Notes: generated by a model not told the origin, from the letters alone. Counted from the first letter of the stretch, positions 7,909-16,613 are shown. The stretch is DNA of 34,682 nt from an uncultured Actinomycetes bacterium (GCA_903848885.1 CAINHL010000062.1:1-34682); one strand, 5' to 3'. Translations and numbers: made by a program.

Positions 7909-9633
7909 ATGAAAAAATTTCTGACCATGCTGAGCGCCACAATGTGTTTGAGCGGCAGCATTGTGGGCTTCTTGGCAACCACGGGTGGTGCCTCCTCTTC
8001 CGGCCCCACTGTGCTTACCGAAGAAACCAACGTGGGCCAGATATTCACCAACAACTTCAACCCAGCGAACAGCCAATCAACCAGCACACAGATGTCGACG
8101 AACGGTTTGTCTTACGAACCCCTCATTATGTACAACTCGCTGAAGGCAAACTCTTGGAGTCCATGGCTCGCTACGTCGGAGATGATGAACTCGACTGGCA
8201 CCGTAGTCACCTTCACCATGAACCCCATGGCCAGCTGGAGCAATGGTGCTCCCCTCACCGCCAAGCACGTCGCGAACGAATTCAACGCCATGAGCAACAA
8301 CGCCACTTTGAATATTTTTGGTCTCCCCGCGCTCGCGGGACCCGCGACATCGTCCGGAAACAAAGTAACCCTCACCTACGCCACGCCACAGTTCTCGAAT
8401 CTTGAGGCGCTCGGAAGCGTGCTCATTTTCCCCGTGTCCGGCGACGCAGGTATTCCCGCAAAATCAATCATCAAAAGTGGCAATGACAACTTGTCTAACA
8501 AGAACGTGATCGGAAATGGACCGTATGTGCCGACGAGCTACAGCGGTCAACTCATCAAATACACATTGAATCCCCACTGGAAGTTGACGCCCAAGCCCTA
8601 CGTCACCGGGGTTAACATCCCGTACTACGCCTCCAACCAAGCAGCCACGCAAGCTCTCGTGGCGCACAAAATTGACTGGGCCGGAAACGACATCCCTCAA
8701 ATTACGCGCACCTTCGGCGCTGCCGATCCCGCTCATAATCATTTCTATTACCCCGCAGGTTCAACCGTGACTCTCTGGTTCAATACGAGCCAGTCGGCCC
8801 CCGATGGTCAAACGGACTGCCTCGGTGACCCAACTTTTCGCAAAGCTATCTCTATGGCGATCAACCGCAGCCAACTGTCAACTATCGGCGAAACAGGCTT
8901 CGAGGCCCCCGCGACCTCAACCAGCGGGATGACCCCATCCCAGTTGGCGTACCAGGGTTCTTACGCCAATAACATCAACGTTCACGGCTGGACGCCGAGT
9001 CAGGTGTCCTCGTACCTCAGCGCGGCGGGCTACACCCGTGACGCCAAGGGCTACTTCCAGGTCTCGGCGGCCAAGGCTGTCACCGCCACAGGTTTGCCCG
9101 CTCGCACCGAATGTAAATTCAGTATTCAAGATCCTGTCTCCTACTCTGACTACGCCGAAGACATGCAATTAATTGCTTCCCAACTCCAAGCCGTACACAT
9201 CAATGCGTCCTCACAAGGAGTGACCACGGGTCAGTGGAACGCCAATATTTACACTAGTAATTTTGACGCCATCATTCGCTGGGGCGCCGGCGGGTCAAAT
9301 CCTTATTCGCAGTTCCAGAACTGGCTGGATGATCCCGCCAACACGGGCGGATCCACGAATTTCGGTGCCTACATCAACCCGATCGCGATCAACACCTTGG
9401 TCAAGTTGGCTGCGGCCAAACCAGGAACTCCCGCTTTTCAGACGAGTGTGAATACCTTGGCGAGCATTTTAACCACCGGCGTTCCTCAGGCACCGATTCT
9501 CTACGGAGCCGACTGGGATGTGTACACGACGATTCGCTTTACGGGCTGGGTAACCGCCAAGAACCAGTACGCCTACCCGGGACCTGCGGGCAACAGTATC
9601 GCCTTCGTTATTACCAAACTAAAGAAGTCGTAG
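7909..9633 (+). CDS. Extracellular solute-binding protein, family 5 (Opp/Dpp type)
   Basis: A 574-residue binding protein for the divergent ABC importer. The N-terminus MKKFLTMLSATMCLSGSIVG is a Sec signal peptide with probable cleavage after the GGA near residue 28. The Cys at 13 does not sit in a lipobox, so lipidation is unlikely. The family-5 signature appears around residues 95-130 (ASWSNGAPLTAKHVANEF, compare W.dG.plTA.Dv). The mid-protein segment FRKAISMAINRSQL is also typical. Length fits the family (500-600). Family-5 proteins bind peptides, nickel or, in several bacteria and archaea, cello- and other beta-oligosaccharides; the GH1, GH16 and LacI neighbours favour oligosaccharides. 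The ribosome site is weak (GAAAGCGAG well upstream). I see no LacI-type palindrome close to this start. Confidence 0.93.
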   Translation: MKKFLTMLSATMCLSGSIVGFLATTGGASSSGPTVLTEETNVGQIFTNNFNPANSQSTSTQMSTNGLSYEPLIMYNSLKANSWSPWLATSEMMNSTGTVVTFTMNPMASWSNGAPLTAKHVANEFNAMSNNATLNIFGLPALAGPATSSGNKVTLTYATPQFSNLEALGSVLIFPVSGDAGIPAKSIIKSGNDNLSNKNVIGNGPYVPTSYSGQLIKYTLNPHWKLTPKPYVTGVNIPYYASNQAATQALVAHKIDWAGNDIPQITRTFGAADPAHNHFYYPAGSTVTLWFNTSQSAPDGQTDCLGDPTFRKAISMAINRSQLSTIGETGFEAPATSTSGMTPSQLAYQGSYANNINVHGWTPSQVSSYLSAAGYTRDAKGYFQVSAAKAVTATGLPARTECKFSIQDPVSYSDYAEDMQLIASQLQAVHINASSQGVTTGQWNANIYTSNFDAIIRWGAGGSNPYSQFQNWLDDPANTGGSTNFGAYINPIAINTLVKLAAAKPGTPAFQTSVNTLASILTTGVPQAPILYGADWDVYTTIRFTGWVTAKNQYAYPGPAGNSIAFVITKLKKS

Positions 9634-9670
9634 CCCGAGCACTCGCTCGACAATGGAAAGAGGTGGCGCC

Positions 9671-10888
9671 ATGCGTCGCAAGTTAGTTTCGATGTTGGCG
9701 GTATCTTCCGCTCTTCTTCCCGCAGGTCTGATTTCACTCCCTGCCGACGCGGCGGTGGCGGGATCCACTTTTCACGCATGTCGTTCCGGGTCAACCCTCT
9801 CGCACATCAGCGTGCTGTCCCACTCCTGCGCCAAAGGCAGCACCCTTGTAAGTGGCACATTCAATAAAACAAAATTCACAAATGCAAACTTCACCGGAGC
9901 CAATCTGACGGGGGCCAAACTTTCAGGTGCCATCCTTTCGGGAGTTAGGTCGGGGGCGATCAAGGGTGCGGCCAGTACCCTGCCCGCGGGATGGACCCTC
10001 TCGAGCGGGTATCTGCTCGGACCGACGGCTAATTTGTCGAATGCGAACCTCACGGGGGTCAACATGAGTTCTGCGAACCTCTCGGCTGCCAACCTCAGTA
10101 ACGCCACTCTGAGCAGCGACGTCATCACTGGTGCAAACTTTTCTCACGCCAACTTCACGGGACTCACTTCATTTTCCCTCGTCGGCCGACCCAGTGCCGT
10201 TCCTACGGGATGGGGAGTTGCCGCGGGTTACTTGGTGGGACCAGGGGCCACCCTGAGTAGTGCGGACCTCACCAACGCCAATCTCACTGGTCTTAACCTT
10301 TCCGGGGCCAACCTCTACGGTGCGAATCTGACTCGCGCCAATTTCACCGGCACGAATTTGAGTGGCGTATCGATGGCGATGGCGACCTTAACTGGCGCTC
10401 GCTTCGCCGGGGCTAATTTAACTGGGCTTATTTCCTCCTACGAGATTGGTCGTCCGGCGAGCCTTCCGACATCATGGCATCTCATGAGCGGACCTTTTGA
10501 AGGTGGTGTCATTTCGTACCTCGTCGGGCCCGGTGCGCGTATCGGTGGCGCGCACCTGGAAAGTCTGTCGTTCAACGGTTACGACCTCACTGGTATTTAC
10601 TTATCCGGGTCTCACCTTGCAGGAACGAGCTTCGTCGGAGCCACCGTGAAGAATGCTTCGTTCAACAGCGTCAGCATGGGAGCCGCCACCCTGGATCGAG
10701 CGAACTTTACGGGTACTAGTTTTCTCCAGGCGGACTTCAGCGGGGTCAGTATGGCCGGAGCAAACTTTACCAACGCGAACTTCAACGGGGCACGCTTCCT
10801 GAGCGTCAGCGGCATGGACACTGCGAACTTTACGGGGGCGACGTGCCCTAACGGCATACGACACGGCAAGCCCGGAGCCAGCTGCTAG
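9671..10888 (+). CDS. Secreted pentapeptide-repeat protein
   Basis: 405 residues. A signal peptide (residues 1-28, cleavage near PADAAVA) is followed by a Cys-containing head (C37, C53) and long runs of A(N/D)LXX pentapeptides, which would fold as a right-handed quadrilateral beta-helix. The runs are interrupted three times by a related insert of the type LPxGWxLxxGYLVGPGA (about residues 101-118, 174-191 and 262-288). This gives a modular architecture with a period of roughly 73-88 residues. The C-terminus ends in a Cys-bracketed tail (C392 to C405). The start at 9671 is chosen because AAAGAGG lies 7 nt upstream; an earlier in-frame ATG at 9653 has no such site. It begins 37 bp after the solute-binding protein stop, so it may be cotranscribed. 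Function unknown; an extracellular structural or binding role is plausible. Confidence 0.88.
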   Translation: MRRKLVSMLAVSSALLPAGLISLPADAAVAGSTFHACRSGSTLSHISVLSHSCAKGSTLVSGTFNKTKFTNANFTGANLTGAKLSGAILSGVRSGAIKGAASTLPAGWTLSSGYLLGPTANLSNANLTGVNMSSANLSAANLSNATLSSDVITGANFSHANFTGLTSFSLVGRPSAVPTGWGVAAGYLVGPGATLSSADLTNANLTGLNLSGANLYGANLTRANFTGTNLSGVSMAMATLTGARFAGANLTGLISSYEIGRPASLPTSWHLMSGPFEGGVISYLVGPGARIGGAHLESLSFNGYDLTGIYLSGSHLAGTSFVGATVKNASFNSVSMGAATLDRANFTGTSFLQADFSGVSMAGANFTNANFNGARFLSVSGMDTANFTGATCPNGIRHGKPGASC

Positions 10889-11226
10889 TCAATCCGCAGA
10901 GCACTCAATTTGACGTGCTTACGAGGCGATCTGAGCGAAGCATGGGATGACTCGCGGCTCGCGACAGACGATTTTGCCGTAGATATTTCCATTTCAAATT
11001 CAGCGGAAACGGTACTACTTCTCTGCGAATTATTGATTTTTCTGCACACGACACCGAGCGGTCGAGGCTGTCGAATTTATTCAGCAGTGCCGAGTAGCCC
11101 ACCACGTCGCAAGCGCTCGGTTCCGACACATCGGACGCGGAGGGTGAAATTGACGCCGCGCTTCGCCAGGTCTCAGAACAGCCCGCTCACCCCCGCGTGT
11201 ATTACCAACAATCCACCACAACAACA
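10889..11226. other. Intergenic stretch with no supported gene
   Basis: This lies between the pentapeptide-repeat gene and the convergent GH16 gene. Open frames here lack ribosome sites and recognisable protein features, and they run into the GH16 coding region. It contains an A/T-rich patch (about 10985-11045) and ends at a hairpin terminator. Confidence 0.6.
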
Positions 11227-11259
11227 ACAAGGTCCCGCGAACATGTCGCGGGACCTTGT
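11227..11259 (-). terminator. Hairpin terminator for the GH16 gene
   Basis: A 14-bp perfect stem (11227-11240 with 11246-11259) has a 5-nt loop, ACATG. On the minus strand the stem is followed by a T-rich TTG-repeat tail. It lies 30 bp past the GH16 stop codon. It could also act weakly on transcripts from the pentapeptide-repeat gene. Confidence 0.8.
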
Positions 11260-11288
11260 CTCGTTATTTGCTCTCAAAGAACGTGCTG

Positions 11289-12428
11289 TTAGTGCACCGT
11301 CAGCGTTCCGTAGTGTGTGTTTCCCACCGTATATTGGTAGTACTTCACCGAAGCCACCTTCATTGTGGCCGAAGCAGGGGTCGGCGTACCGGTGAGTTGT
11401 GACACACCACCGATTGCGTCATTCACGAGGATGAAGAAGGGCTGATTAAACGGCCACGATCCGCCCAAGGTCGGGTTATCCGTTCCAGGTCCGTAGGTCT
11501 TGTATTGGTATGAGTTTGTTCCGGTGCGAGTGGTTGTCATCAGCTGGCCCGTGGCCGGCGTGTAGGTATCACTCGCCCATGCCACACCATCCAAAATGAA
11601 AATGATGGAATTGGGTACCCACAAGATTCCGTAGGTGTGCCAACCGCTCGTCATCTGCGCCCCCGTGAGAAGCGACCGCTGCGTTAGGCCGGATCCGCCA
11701 CCCCAGTCGGTATTTGTGTTGGGTTGGTTCGAGTGAATCGTTGACGATTCCGTCGAGTTGTTGTTCAATCCCTCGGCAATGTCAATTTCTCCACAGTTCG
11801 GCCACGTCACCGATGGGGCGGAAGTCAAGGAGGTGTAGCTCTGTCCCATCATCCAGAATGCTGGCCAGTTGAACGATCCTGAGGGCATCCAAATCTTGGC
11901 TTCGATTTCTCCGTATTGAAAGTTCACTTTTCCGTTCGTCCAAATTCGCGCACTCGTCCAGTTGGACGTCGCGAGATTTGAGCAGTTTGAGGTGCACTTT
12001 GCTGAAATGGCAAATCCGCCTGTTCCGTCTTGCGCTACGGCCGAGCTGGTGCTGAGCTCAACTTCGCCCGTGCCAAAACCCGTCTTTCCGCCTTGGACCG
12101 ACCAGACTTTGCTGTTCAAAGGGGCGCCGGAGGTGCCAGATTCTGAGTCGGACCAGATCAAAGCACCTGGGTGAAGATCAAAATTGGTGGTGGGGAGAGT
12201 AGGCATCTGCGTGCCCTTGTCGTACACGTAGGGCTGACTCTTCTTGGTCTTCGCATTGGTGTTCGCAATACACGTATATGTAACCGAACCCACCAGGACG
12301 CTCGATTTCAGCGCGTAGCACTGTTTCCCCGCTGGCGTCGAGGCGCCTGCATTGCCCCCCGCCATAGCCACAACGCTGGAAGCAACTACTAATGCCCCAG
12401 CCAACATGATTTGAATTTTGCTTTTCAT
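11289..12428 (-). CDS. Secreted GH16 beta-glucanase (laminarinase-type)
   Basis: 379 residues. A Sec signal peptide (about residues 1-29, ending AMAGGNAGA) precedes a short Cys-paired segment (CYALKSSVLVGSVTYTC) of a kind seen in other actinobacterial exoproteins. The GH16 jelly-roll domain follows from about residue 85. The catalytic motif is GEIDIAEG: nucleophile E214, helper D216, acid/base E219. The ExDxxE spacing is the beta-bulge form of laminarinases and related GH16 enzymes, not the ExDxE form of lichenases. Supporting GH16 features are YGEIEAKIWMP, WPAFWMMG, WHTYGILW and PFFILVNDAIGG. It probably cleaves beta-1,3-glucan outside the cell, feeding the importer and GH1 enzyme nearby. 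No Shine-Dalgarno is seen, but TACCTT sits 6 nt before the ATG, suggesting a leaderless mRNA. Confidence 0.93.
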   Translation of the reverse strand: MKSKIQIMLAGALVVASSVVAMAGGNAGASTPAGKQCYALKSSVLVGSVTYTCIANTNAKTKKSQPYVYDKGTQMPTLPTTNFDLHPGALIWSDSESGTSGAPLNSKVWSVQGGKTGFGTGEVELSTSSAVAQDGTGGFAISAKCTSNCSNLATSNWTSARIWTNGKVNFQYGEIEAKIWMPSGSFNWPAFWMMGQSYTSLTSAPSVTWPNCGEIDIAEGLNNNSTESSTIHSNQPNTNTDWGGGSGLTQRSLLTGAQMTSGWHTYGILWVPNSIIFILDGVAWASDTYTPATGQLMTTTRTGTNSYQYKTYGPGTDNPTLGGSWPFNQPFFILVNDAIGGVSQLTGTPTPASATMKVASVKYYQYTVGNTHYGTLTVH

Positions 12429-12434
12429 ATGGAG

Positions 12435-12440
12435 AAGGTA
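12435..12440 (-). promoter_or_regulatory. -10 box for a leaderless GH16 transcript
   Basis: On the minus strand TACCTT is separated by exactly 6 nt from the GH16 ATG at 12428. This matches the TANNNT plus 6-7 nt geometry of actinobacterial leaderless promoters. No clear -35 is visible. Confidence 0.6.
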
Positions 12441-12816
12441 TAGCAGGGCAAAAACCGAAACGCGAGAGGAAACCTTCTGAAAGTTAGTGACTTCTTACAA
12501 AGTTTTTGACCCAAGAAAAAGGCTCGGAAATCAACAGCGGCACTCGAGCCCATCTCGATTGACCGACTTGCGGTCCTCACTGGGTTGGGAGACTGGGCGC
12601 ACGTCACGGGGTGACAATCTGGACCTCCGTCAGCAGACCCCGACAACTTTTATATCCACGATCGTCCTCTTTGGCTGAACGTCAGCTAGGTCATCCGAAC
12701 CCTTGACCATATTTTCTGCACTCGAACCAGTACGCCGTCACACCCATCACAGTGGCTTGTCGCGCCAATCAATATCGCAGGCGGTTTGCTCGTAGTCCCG
12801 TGCAACGTGGTTGGAT
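12441..12816. other. Intergenic stretch with no supported gene
   Basis: This lies between the leftward flavin operon and the leftward GH16 gene. No open frame here has a ribosome site or recognisable product. It should hold the end of the flavin operon transcript and the upstream part of the GH16 promoter; I see no strong terminator hairpin. Confidence 0.55.
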
Positions 12817-13584
12817 TTAGAGAGTGGCAAATGGGAAATCAGCCGTTGCCCAGTGGCGACCATTGAATCCAATCATGAAAGCCTCATATTCGGGAATGTC
12901 GTTAATCAAAACCAAAACTTCTTCACCACCAACTGCCAAGGCGGTTGCTAGCGCGTCGGCTATTCCTAGGTCAGGCCCCGCCACGCTGGCGGAGGCCATC
13001 GAGGCTTCGTACACACCGGTGAAGGGGTTGACCAGGTGTTGCCCCCGCTCCCCTTCGCCCGACGTCGCGAGAGCGTGCGCAACCACTACCACGCGCACCA
13101 ATTGCCCTCGATCAAATGGGTCAACAATTCCCACACGAAATTTCTCGCCGGCGGGAAGTTCCCCGAAGAGAGCCACATCACCCGCCGCGTTCACAATTGC
13201 TCCGACGAGTGGGCCATCCCGGAGAATGAGTAAAGCCCGTTCTGCCGCCCAGCCTTTGACGAAACCAGAGGGATCAAAGCCGTCCGGACACGCCCAGGGA
13301 TCAAACCAACCGCCCGAAAGTGCTTTGAGTTCCTGGCATCTCTGAAATACGGTCGCCAGATCGCGCGGTAACTCATCGAGGGATTCTTCCGAGCGGCGCC
13401 ATTTGCTCACGGCGCTATCGGCTTTCCACGTCGAGAAGGTCTCGTCGACCCACTGCAGGTCAGCCGCTACCGACGCCATTCTCTGATCCCACCATCTCGC
13501 ATCGATGGGCTGCGTGGCATAACCATCCACCGTGATGGTGGTTCCCATGACCTCGATGCGAGCGTGGAGATGAGTATCGATCAT
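12817..13584 (-). CDS. apbE: FAD:protein FMN transferase (ApbE)
   Basis: A 255-residue flavin transferase that uses FAD to attach FMN covalently to a Ser/Thr of target proteins. Family blocks seen in order are VMGTTITVDG near the N-terminus, WFDPWACPDGFDPSGFVKGWAAER (with the usual D-x-x-G/S-x-x-KG core), VNAAGDVALFG (compare N-x-G-G-D), HALATSG, HLVNPFTG and the C-terminal DALATALAVGG. No lipoprotein signal is visible, so export is not obvious. It is short compared with Gram-negative ApbE lipoproteins but in range for actinobacterial forms. The gene overlaps the FMN-binding protein gene by 4 nt (ATGA), which strongly suggests that protein is its substrate. Confidence 0.93.
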   Translation of the reverse strand: MIDTHLHARIEVMGTTITVDGYATQPIDARWWDQRMASVAADLQWVDETFSTWKADSAVSKWRRSEESLDELPRDLATVFQRCQELKALSGGWFDPWACPDGFDPSGFVKGWAAERALLILRDGPLVGAIVNAAGDVALFGELPAGEKFRVGIVDPFDRGQLVRVVVVAHALATSGEGERGQHLVNPFTGVYEASMASASVAGPDLGIADALATALAVGGEEVLVLINDIPEYEAFMIGFNGRHWATADFPFATL

Positions 13585-14093
13585 CGCCCCAGGGCGCTGA
13601 GAGCTTCTTGCAGGGATTGGATGAAGCCCGCCGAGGTATAACTTGCGCCGGACACACTCGCAATGTTGGCGCTTTGTGCCCGCAAGGCCTCTTGCTCCAA
13701 TATCGGTATGGAGTAGTCATCAATGTATCGACTCCTCCCGTTGCCGTAGTCGTTCAGACTCGGCACCGTGACTGACGTTATTCTCCCGCCCGCGAGGGTC
13801 ACCTTTACGGACAATGTGCCCCAGCTGTAGTCGGTAAGCTGACCGGTCGCCGAACGAGGTCCCGCGGGAACGGTGGTAGGGGGAACGGTGGTGGGGGGAA
13901 TAGTCGGGGGGACGGTGGGCGGCGTCCCCGGAACCGTTGTCGGAGGAGTGCGGGGCGATGTCGTGCTGGTGCTGGATGAGCTCGTCGTGGTCACGGACGG
14001 TGGGGGGGACAAGGTAACCGGAGTGGTACGAAAGAACGCGATTCCGAGCAATCCGAGGGCGGTGCCGGTGAGAACGTAGGCGGAACGTGGCAT
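13581..14093 (-). CDS. Membrane-anchored FMN-binding domain protein
   Basis: A 170-residue protein with an N-terminal transmembrane anchor (residues 5-21) and a Ser/Thr/Pro-rich linker (about 29-80). The C-terminal FMN-binding domain (about 81-168) ends with VSGASYTSAGF. In this family FMN is bound covalently at the last Ser/Thr of S/T-G-A-T/S, which would be S151. The frame is open to 14189, but ATG at 14093 is chosen because it overlaps the reductase stop as TGATG and starts directly before the membrane helix; GAGGAG lies 11 nt upstream. ApbE, encoded next, would install the flavin. It probably accepts electrons from the membrane reductase encoded upstream. Confidence 0.9.
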   Translation of the reverse strand: MPRSAYVLTGTALGLLGIAFFRTTPVTLSPPPSVTTTSSSSTSTTSPRTPPTTVPGTPPTVPPTIPPTTVPPTTVPAGPRSATGQLTDYSWGTLSVKVTLAGGRITSVTVPSLNDYGNGRSRYIDDYSIPILEQEALRAQSANIASVSGASYTSAGFIQSLQEALSALGR

Positions 14094-15490
14094 CAGAAGG
14101 AGAACTCCTCGCAGTGGATTTGCCCCGCCGGCACGCGGAGAGAATCCAGGGCTCGCAGCACCGAGGCGCTGAACTCGCTCGGCCCGCATACGTACACGTC
14201 GCTGTTGCCGAGTTGGGGAACGAGCTGATGTAAGCGCGGCGCGTTCAGCGGAACTTGGTGGCGCGTGCCGATTAACTCGTGCAGTACTCCCCCACGGCGC
14301 GCCACCAGGGCAGCGATTTCATCGTGGTGCACTAAATCCTCCAACGTTCGCGCGCGAACAATCACGGTGGGCTTGACCTTGACCGGCAAGTCCTCCAAGA
14401 GCGCGCGCAAAGGTGTAATGCCCACTCCCGCACCGATCAAAGTGACGTCTCGGCTCTGCAATGCGTGACGAGTAAATGAACCGTAGGGTCCTTCGACGAA
14501 GACGCGGGTACCGGGTGCGAGGTGACGCACGGCCGTCGATTGATCTCCCAGTGCCTTGATCGTCACCCGCAGATAGGGTGGCCGTGGCATCGCCGATATG
14601 GAATAGGGATGCGAATGCCATAACAATCCGGGACTGGCGAATCGCCACTGAAAAAATTGTCCGCCGTCCACGGCCAATTTGCCCACACGACGACCCTTCA
14701 CGGTGATCGCAAACACGTCGGGTGCTACTTCTTTAACGGAAGCCACGCGAAGGCCCAAAATCACGTTGCGACCGAGTGGGAGCAGAACGCGGCTGCTCAG
14801 CGCCACGAGCGCCACGGCGATCCACAGTTCCACCCATACTTTTTGGGTTGTCGGGCTGTACATGAACATGATGCCGGTACGGATCTGGTGGGCGACGGCT
14901 AGGCCCAGGGCGAGATAGAGATAGAGGTGCACCGCCCACCAGGTTTCGTATTTCATCTTGCGCCGGACTTGCCGGTAGGAAGTAACTCCCGCCATCACCA
15001 AGAGAAGAAAAGCCACGGTGGCCATAAAAATATCGGGCGCGTGAAACACGAAGGTTAAGAACTGATGAATCACCCCGCTGTGCGAGGCCGTCGCGTAGCC
15101 CCACGTAATGGCGCCAATATGCACGGCGATGAGGACAATGGGCCAGCCACCGAGTGTGCGATGCCAGCGAATAAGTCGGTCCTGACCCACGCTACGTTCC
15201 AAGACGGGAAGTCGAATGGCCATCATCACCATGACGACCATCAATACCGTTCCCGCCATGCCCGAGGCCCGACCCACCACGTCGAGAATTCCGGAGGGTG
15301 AGCGTAGTGATGAAAGGGAATCCTGCGAAAGACTAAATCCCACCGCGGCCACCACCATGATGGCCGTCACCAGAAGGAATGCGTCGCCCACCCACGCCTT
15401 CGGAATTTTCCTCGGACGCGGCTGCCCCTTCATTTTGGCTGCCTCCCAGATGTTGGAGCTCCGCGCGCGCGTAGGGGGTGAGTTGGCCAT
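14093..15490 (-). CDS. Ferric-reductase-like transmembrane oxidoreductase (haem b / FAD / NAD(P)H)
   Basis: 465 residues. The N-terminal half has about six membrane helices of the ferric-reductase/NADPH-oxidase type. Two His pairs suit two b haems: H110 with H124, and H188 with H201. The C-terminal half is a ferredoxin-reductase module with the FAD motif HPYSIS (294-299), the NAD(P) loop GAGVGITP (353-360) and a late YVCGPSEF. It would carry electrons from cytoplasmic NAD(P)H across the membrane. It heads a three-gene operon with an FMN-binding protein and ApbE. No Shine-Dalgarno is present; TAAGAT sits 6 nt before the ATG, so the mRNA may be leaderless. A second start at Met20 is possible. 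Confidence 0.92.
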   Translation of the reverse strand: MANSPPTRARSSNIWEAAKMKGQPRPRKIPKAWVGDAFLLVTAIMVVAAVGFSLSQDSLSSLRSPSGILDVVGRASGMAGTVLMVVMVMMAIRLPVLERSVGQDRLIRWHRTLGGWPIVLIAVHIGAITWGYATASHSGVIHQFLTFVFHAPDIFMATVAFLLLVMAGVTSYRQVRRKMKYETWWAVHLYLYLALGLAVAHQIRTGIMFMYSPTTQKVWVELWIAVALVALSSRVLLPLGRNVILGLRVASVKEVAPDVFAITVKGRRVGKLAVDGGQFFQWRFASPGLLWHSHPYSISAMPRPPYLRVTIKALGDQSTAVRHLAPGTRVFVEGPYGSFTRHALQSRDVTLIGAGVGITPLRALLEDLPVKVKPTVIVRARTLEDLVHHDEIAALVARRGGVLHELIGTRHQVPLNAPRLHQLVPQLGNSDVYVCGPSEFSASVLRALDSLRVPAGQIHCEEFSF

Positions 15491-15496
15491 AACAAA

Positions 15497-15502
15497 ATCT
15501 TA
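15497..15502 (-). promoter_or_regulatory. -10 box for a leaderless flavin-operon transcript
   Basis: TAAGAT on the minus strand lies exactly 6 nt before the ATG at 15490. It is preceded directly by TG, resembling an extended -10. No Shine-Dalgarno is present. Confidence 0.6.
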
Positions 15503-15600
15503 CAATCGAAGATAAGAATGGCTGAAGAAATGAATCAAGGTCGTCGAAAATATCCCCGGTGATATCGAGAACGCCCACCCGTTCCCGTCACCACGCGGTT

Positions 15601-16575
15601 CTACATTTGATGCTGCCAACCATCTCGCTCGAGGGCTACGCCGTTCAGGGTTCGCTCATTGATGTCGGCCACCACGTGACCAATGCGCAAGGGTTCATCT
15701 AAGCCTCGTTCGGCAAATACCGCGAGCAGTCGAGCGGCATCGTCCGTCACAATCAACAACTCATAGTCTTCACCGCCGGAGAGTGCTTCGTCATGCGTTG
15801 CTCCGAGAGCTACCGGAATATTGTCGAGCACGAATCCCACGCGTGACGCATCCGCCAAGCGATGAAGGTCAATAGAAATTCCGTCCGACAAGTCCATCAT
15901 GGCGTGCACGTGGAGGTCCCGAGCGGCGATGCCTTCTCGCAGGCGTGGCCACGGGCGACGGTGCGCGATAACTAAGGGGTCATCCAGCGGTGCACCCTCG
16001 CGACGACGGCGAAGCCCCGCCGCCGAGCGACCGAGAGGCCGCGTCACAAAGATGACATCTCCGGCGCGGGCACCACTGCGCAATATCGACCCCTTGCCGG
16101 GAGCCTCGCCGAGTACCGTCACTGCGACCGAGACGTCGCGGGCTTGCGTGAGATCACCCCCCACCACGGGGCACTCGGTCATCGCTGCCGCATCGGCGAT
16201 GCCTCGATGGAGTTCCTCAAGGTCAGTTCCCGGCGGAGCGCTCACCGCCACGACGCAGGCACGGGGGCGTCCGCCCATCGCGGCCAAGTCGGAGACGGCA
16301 GAGGCCACCGCCTTGTAGCCCAGATCCTCGAGGGGGAAAAGGTGGGAATCCAGATGAATCCCCCACACGGCCACATCCGTGGAGATCAGAGTTTCCCCTA
16401 CAAATGGGGATAAAACGGCGGCGTCGTCGCCGATATGGACCTCGCCGGAGGGGGTTGTGCGTCGCCCCACGATGGCAGCGATACGCTCAAGGACGGCATC
16501 CTCGCGCCGAACGAGTTCCTCCCAGGGAACGGGTGGGTCGTTAGACGAGATCATCGCCCTGGCCCGCCAGTACAT
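15601..16575 (-). CDS. thiL: Thiamine-monophosphate kinase
   Basis: A 324-residue enzyme that phosphorylates thiamine monophosphate to thiamine diphosphate with ATP. Family features include HIGDDAAVL near the N-terminus (metal/ATP aspartates), STDVAVWGIHLDSHLFPLED, KAVASAVSDLAAMGG, CPVVGGDLT, the MMDLSDGISIDL block and ALSGGEDYELL. ATG at 16575 is chosen for the GGTGG motif 5 nt upstream; GTG at 16584 and ATG at 16554 are alternatives. It is divergent from the PEP carboxykinase gene. No other thiamine gene is in view and no thiamine riboswitch is apparent in the short intergenic space. Confidence 0.92.
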   Translation of the reverse strand: MYWRARAMISSNDPPVPWEELVRREDAVLERIAAIVGRRTTPSGEVHIGDDAAVLSPFVGETLISTDVAVWGIHLDSHLFPLEDLGYKAVASAVSDLAAMGGRPRACVVAVSAPPGTDLEELHRGIADAAAMTECPVVGGDLTQARDVSVAVTVLGEAPGKGSILRSGARAGDVIFVTRPLGRSAAGLRRRREGAPLDDPLVIAHRRPWPRLREGIAARDLHVHAMMDLSDGISIDLHRLADASRVGFVLDNIPVALGATHDEALSGGEDYELLIVTDDAARLLAVFAERGLDEPLRIGHVVADINERTLNGVALERDGWQHQM

Positions 16576-16613
16576 AGCCACCACCCGGTGGCGTAACTAT
16601 GGAGGAATTACAG

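Noticed and set aside
7909-7990. Lipoprotein signal for the solute-binding protein
   Set aside because: The Cys at residue 13 is preceded by Ala-Thr-Met, which does not meet the lipobox rule and lies inside the hydrophobic core; a signal peptidase I site near residue 28 fits better.
10910-11395. 161-codon open frame on the plus strand
   Set aside because: It crosses a terminator hairpin and the end of the GH16 gene, has no ribosome site and reads as low-complexity sequence.
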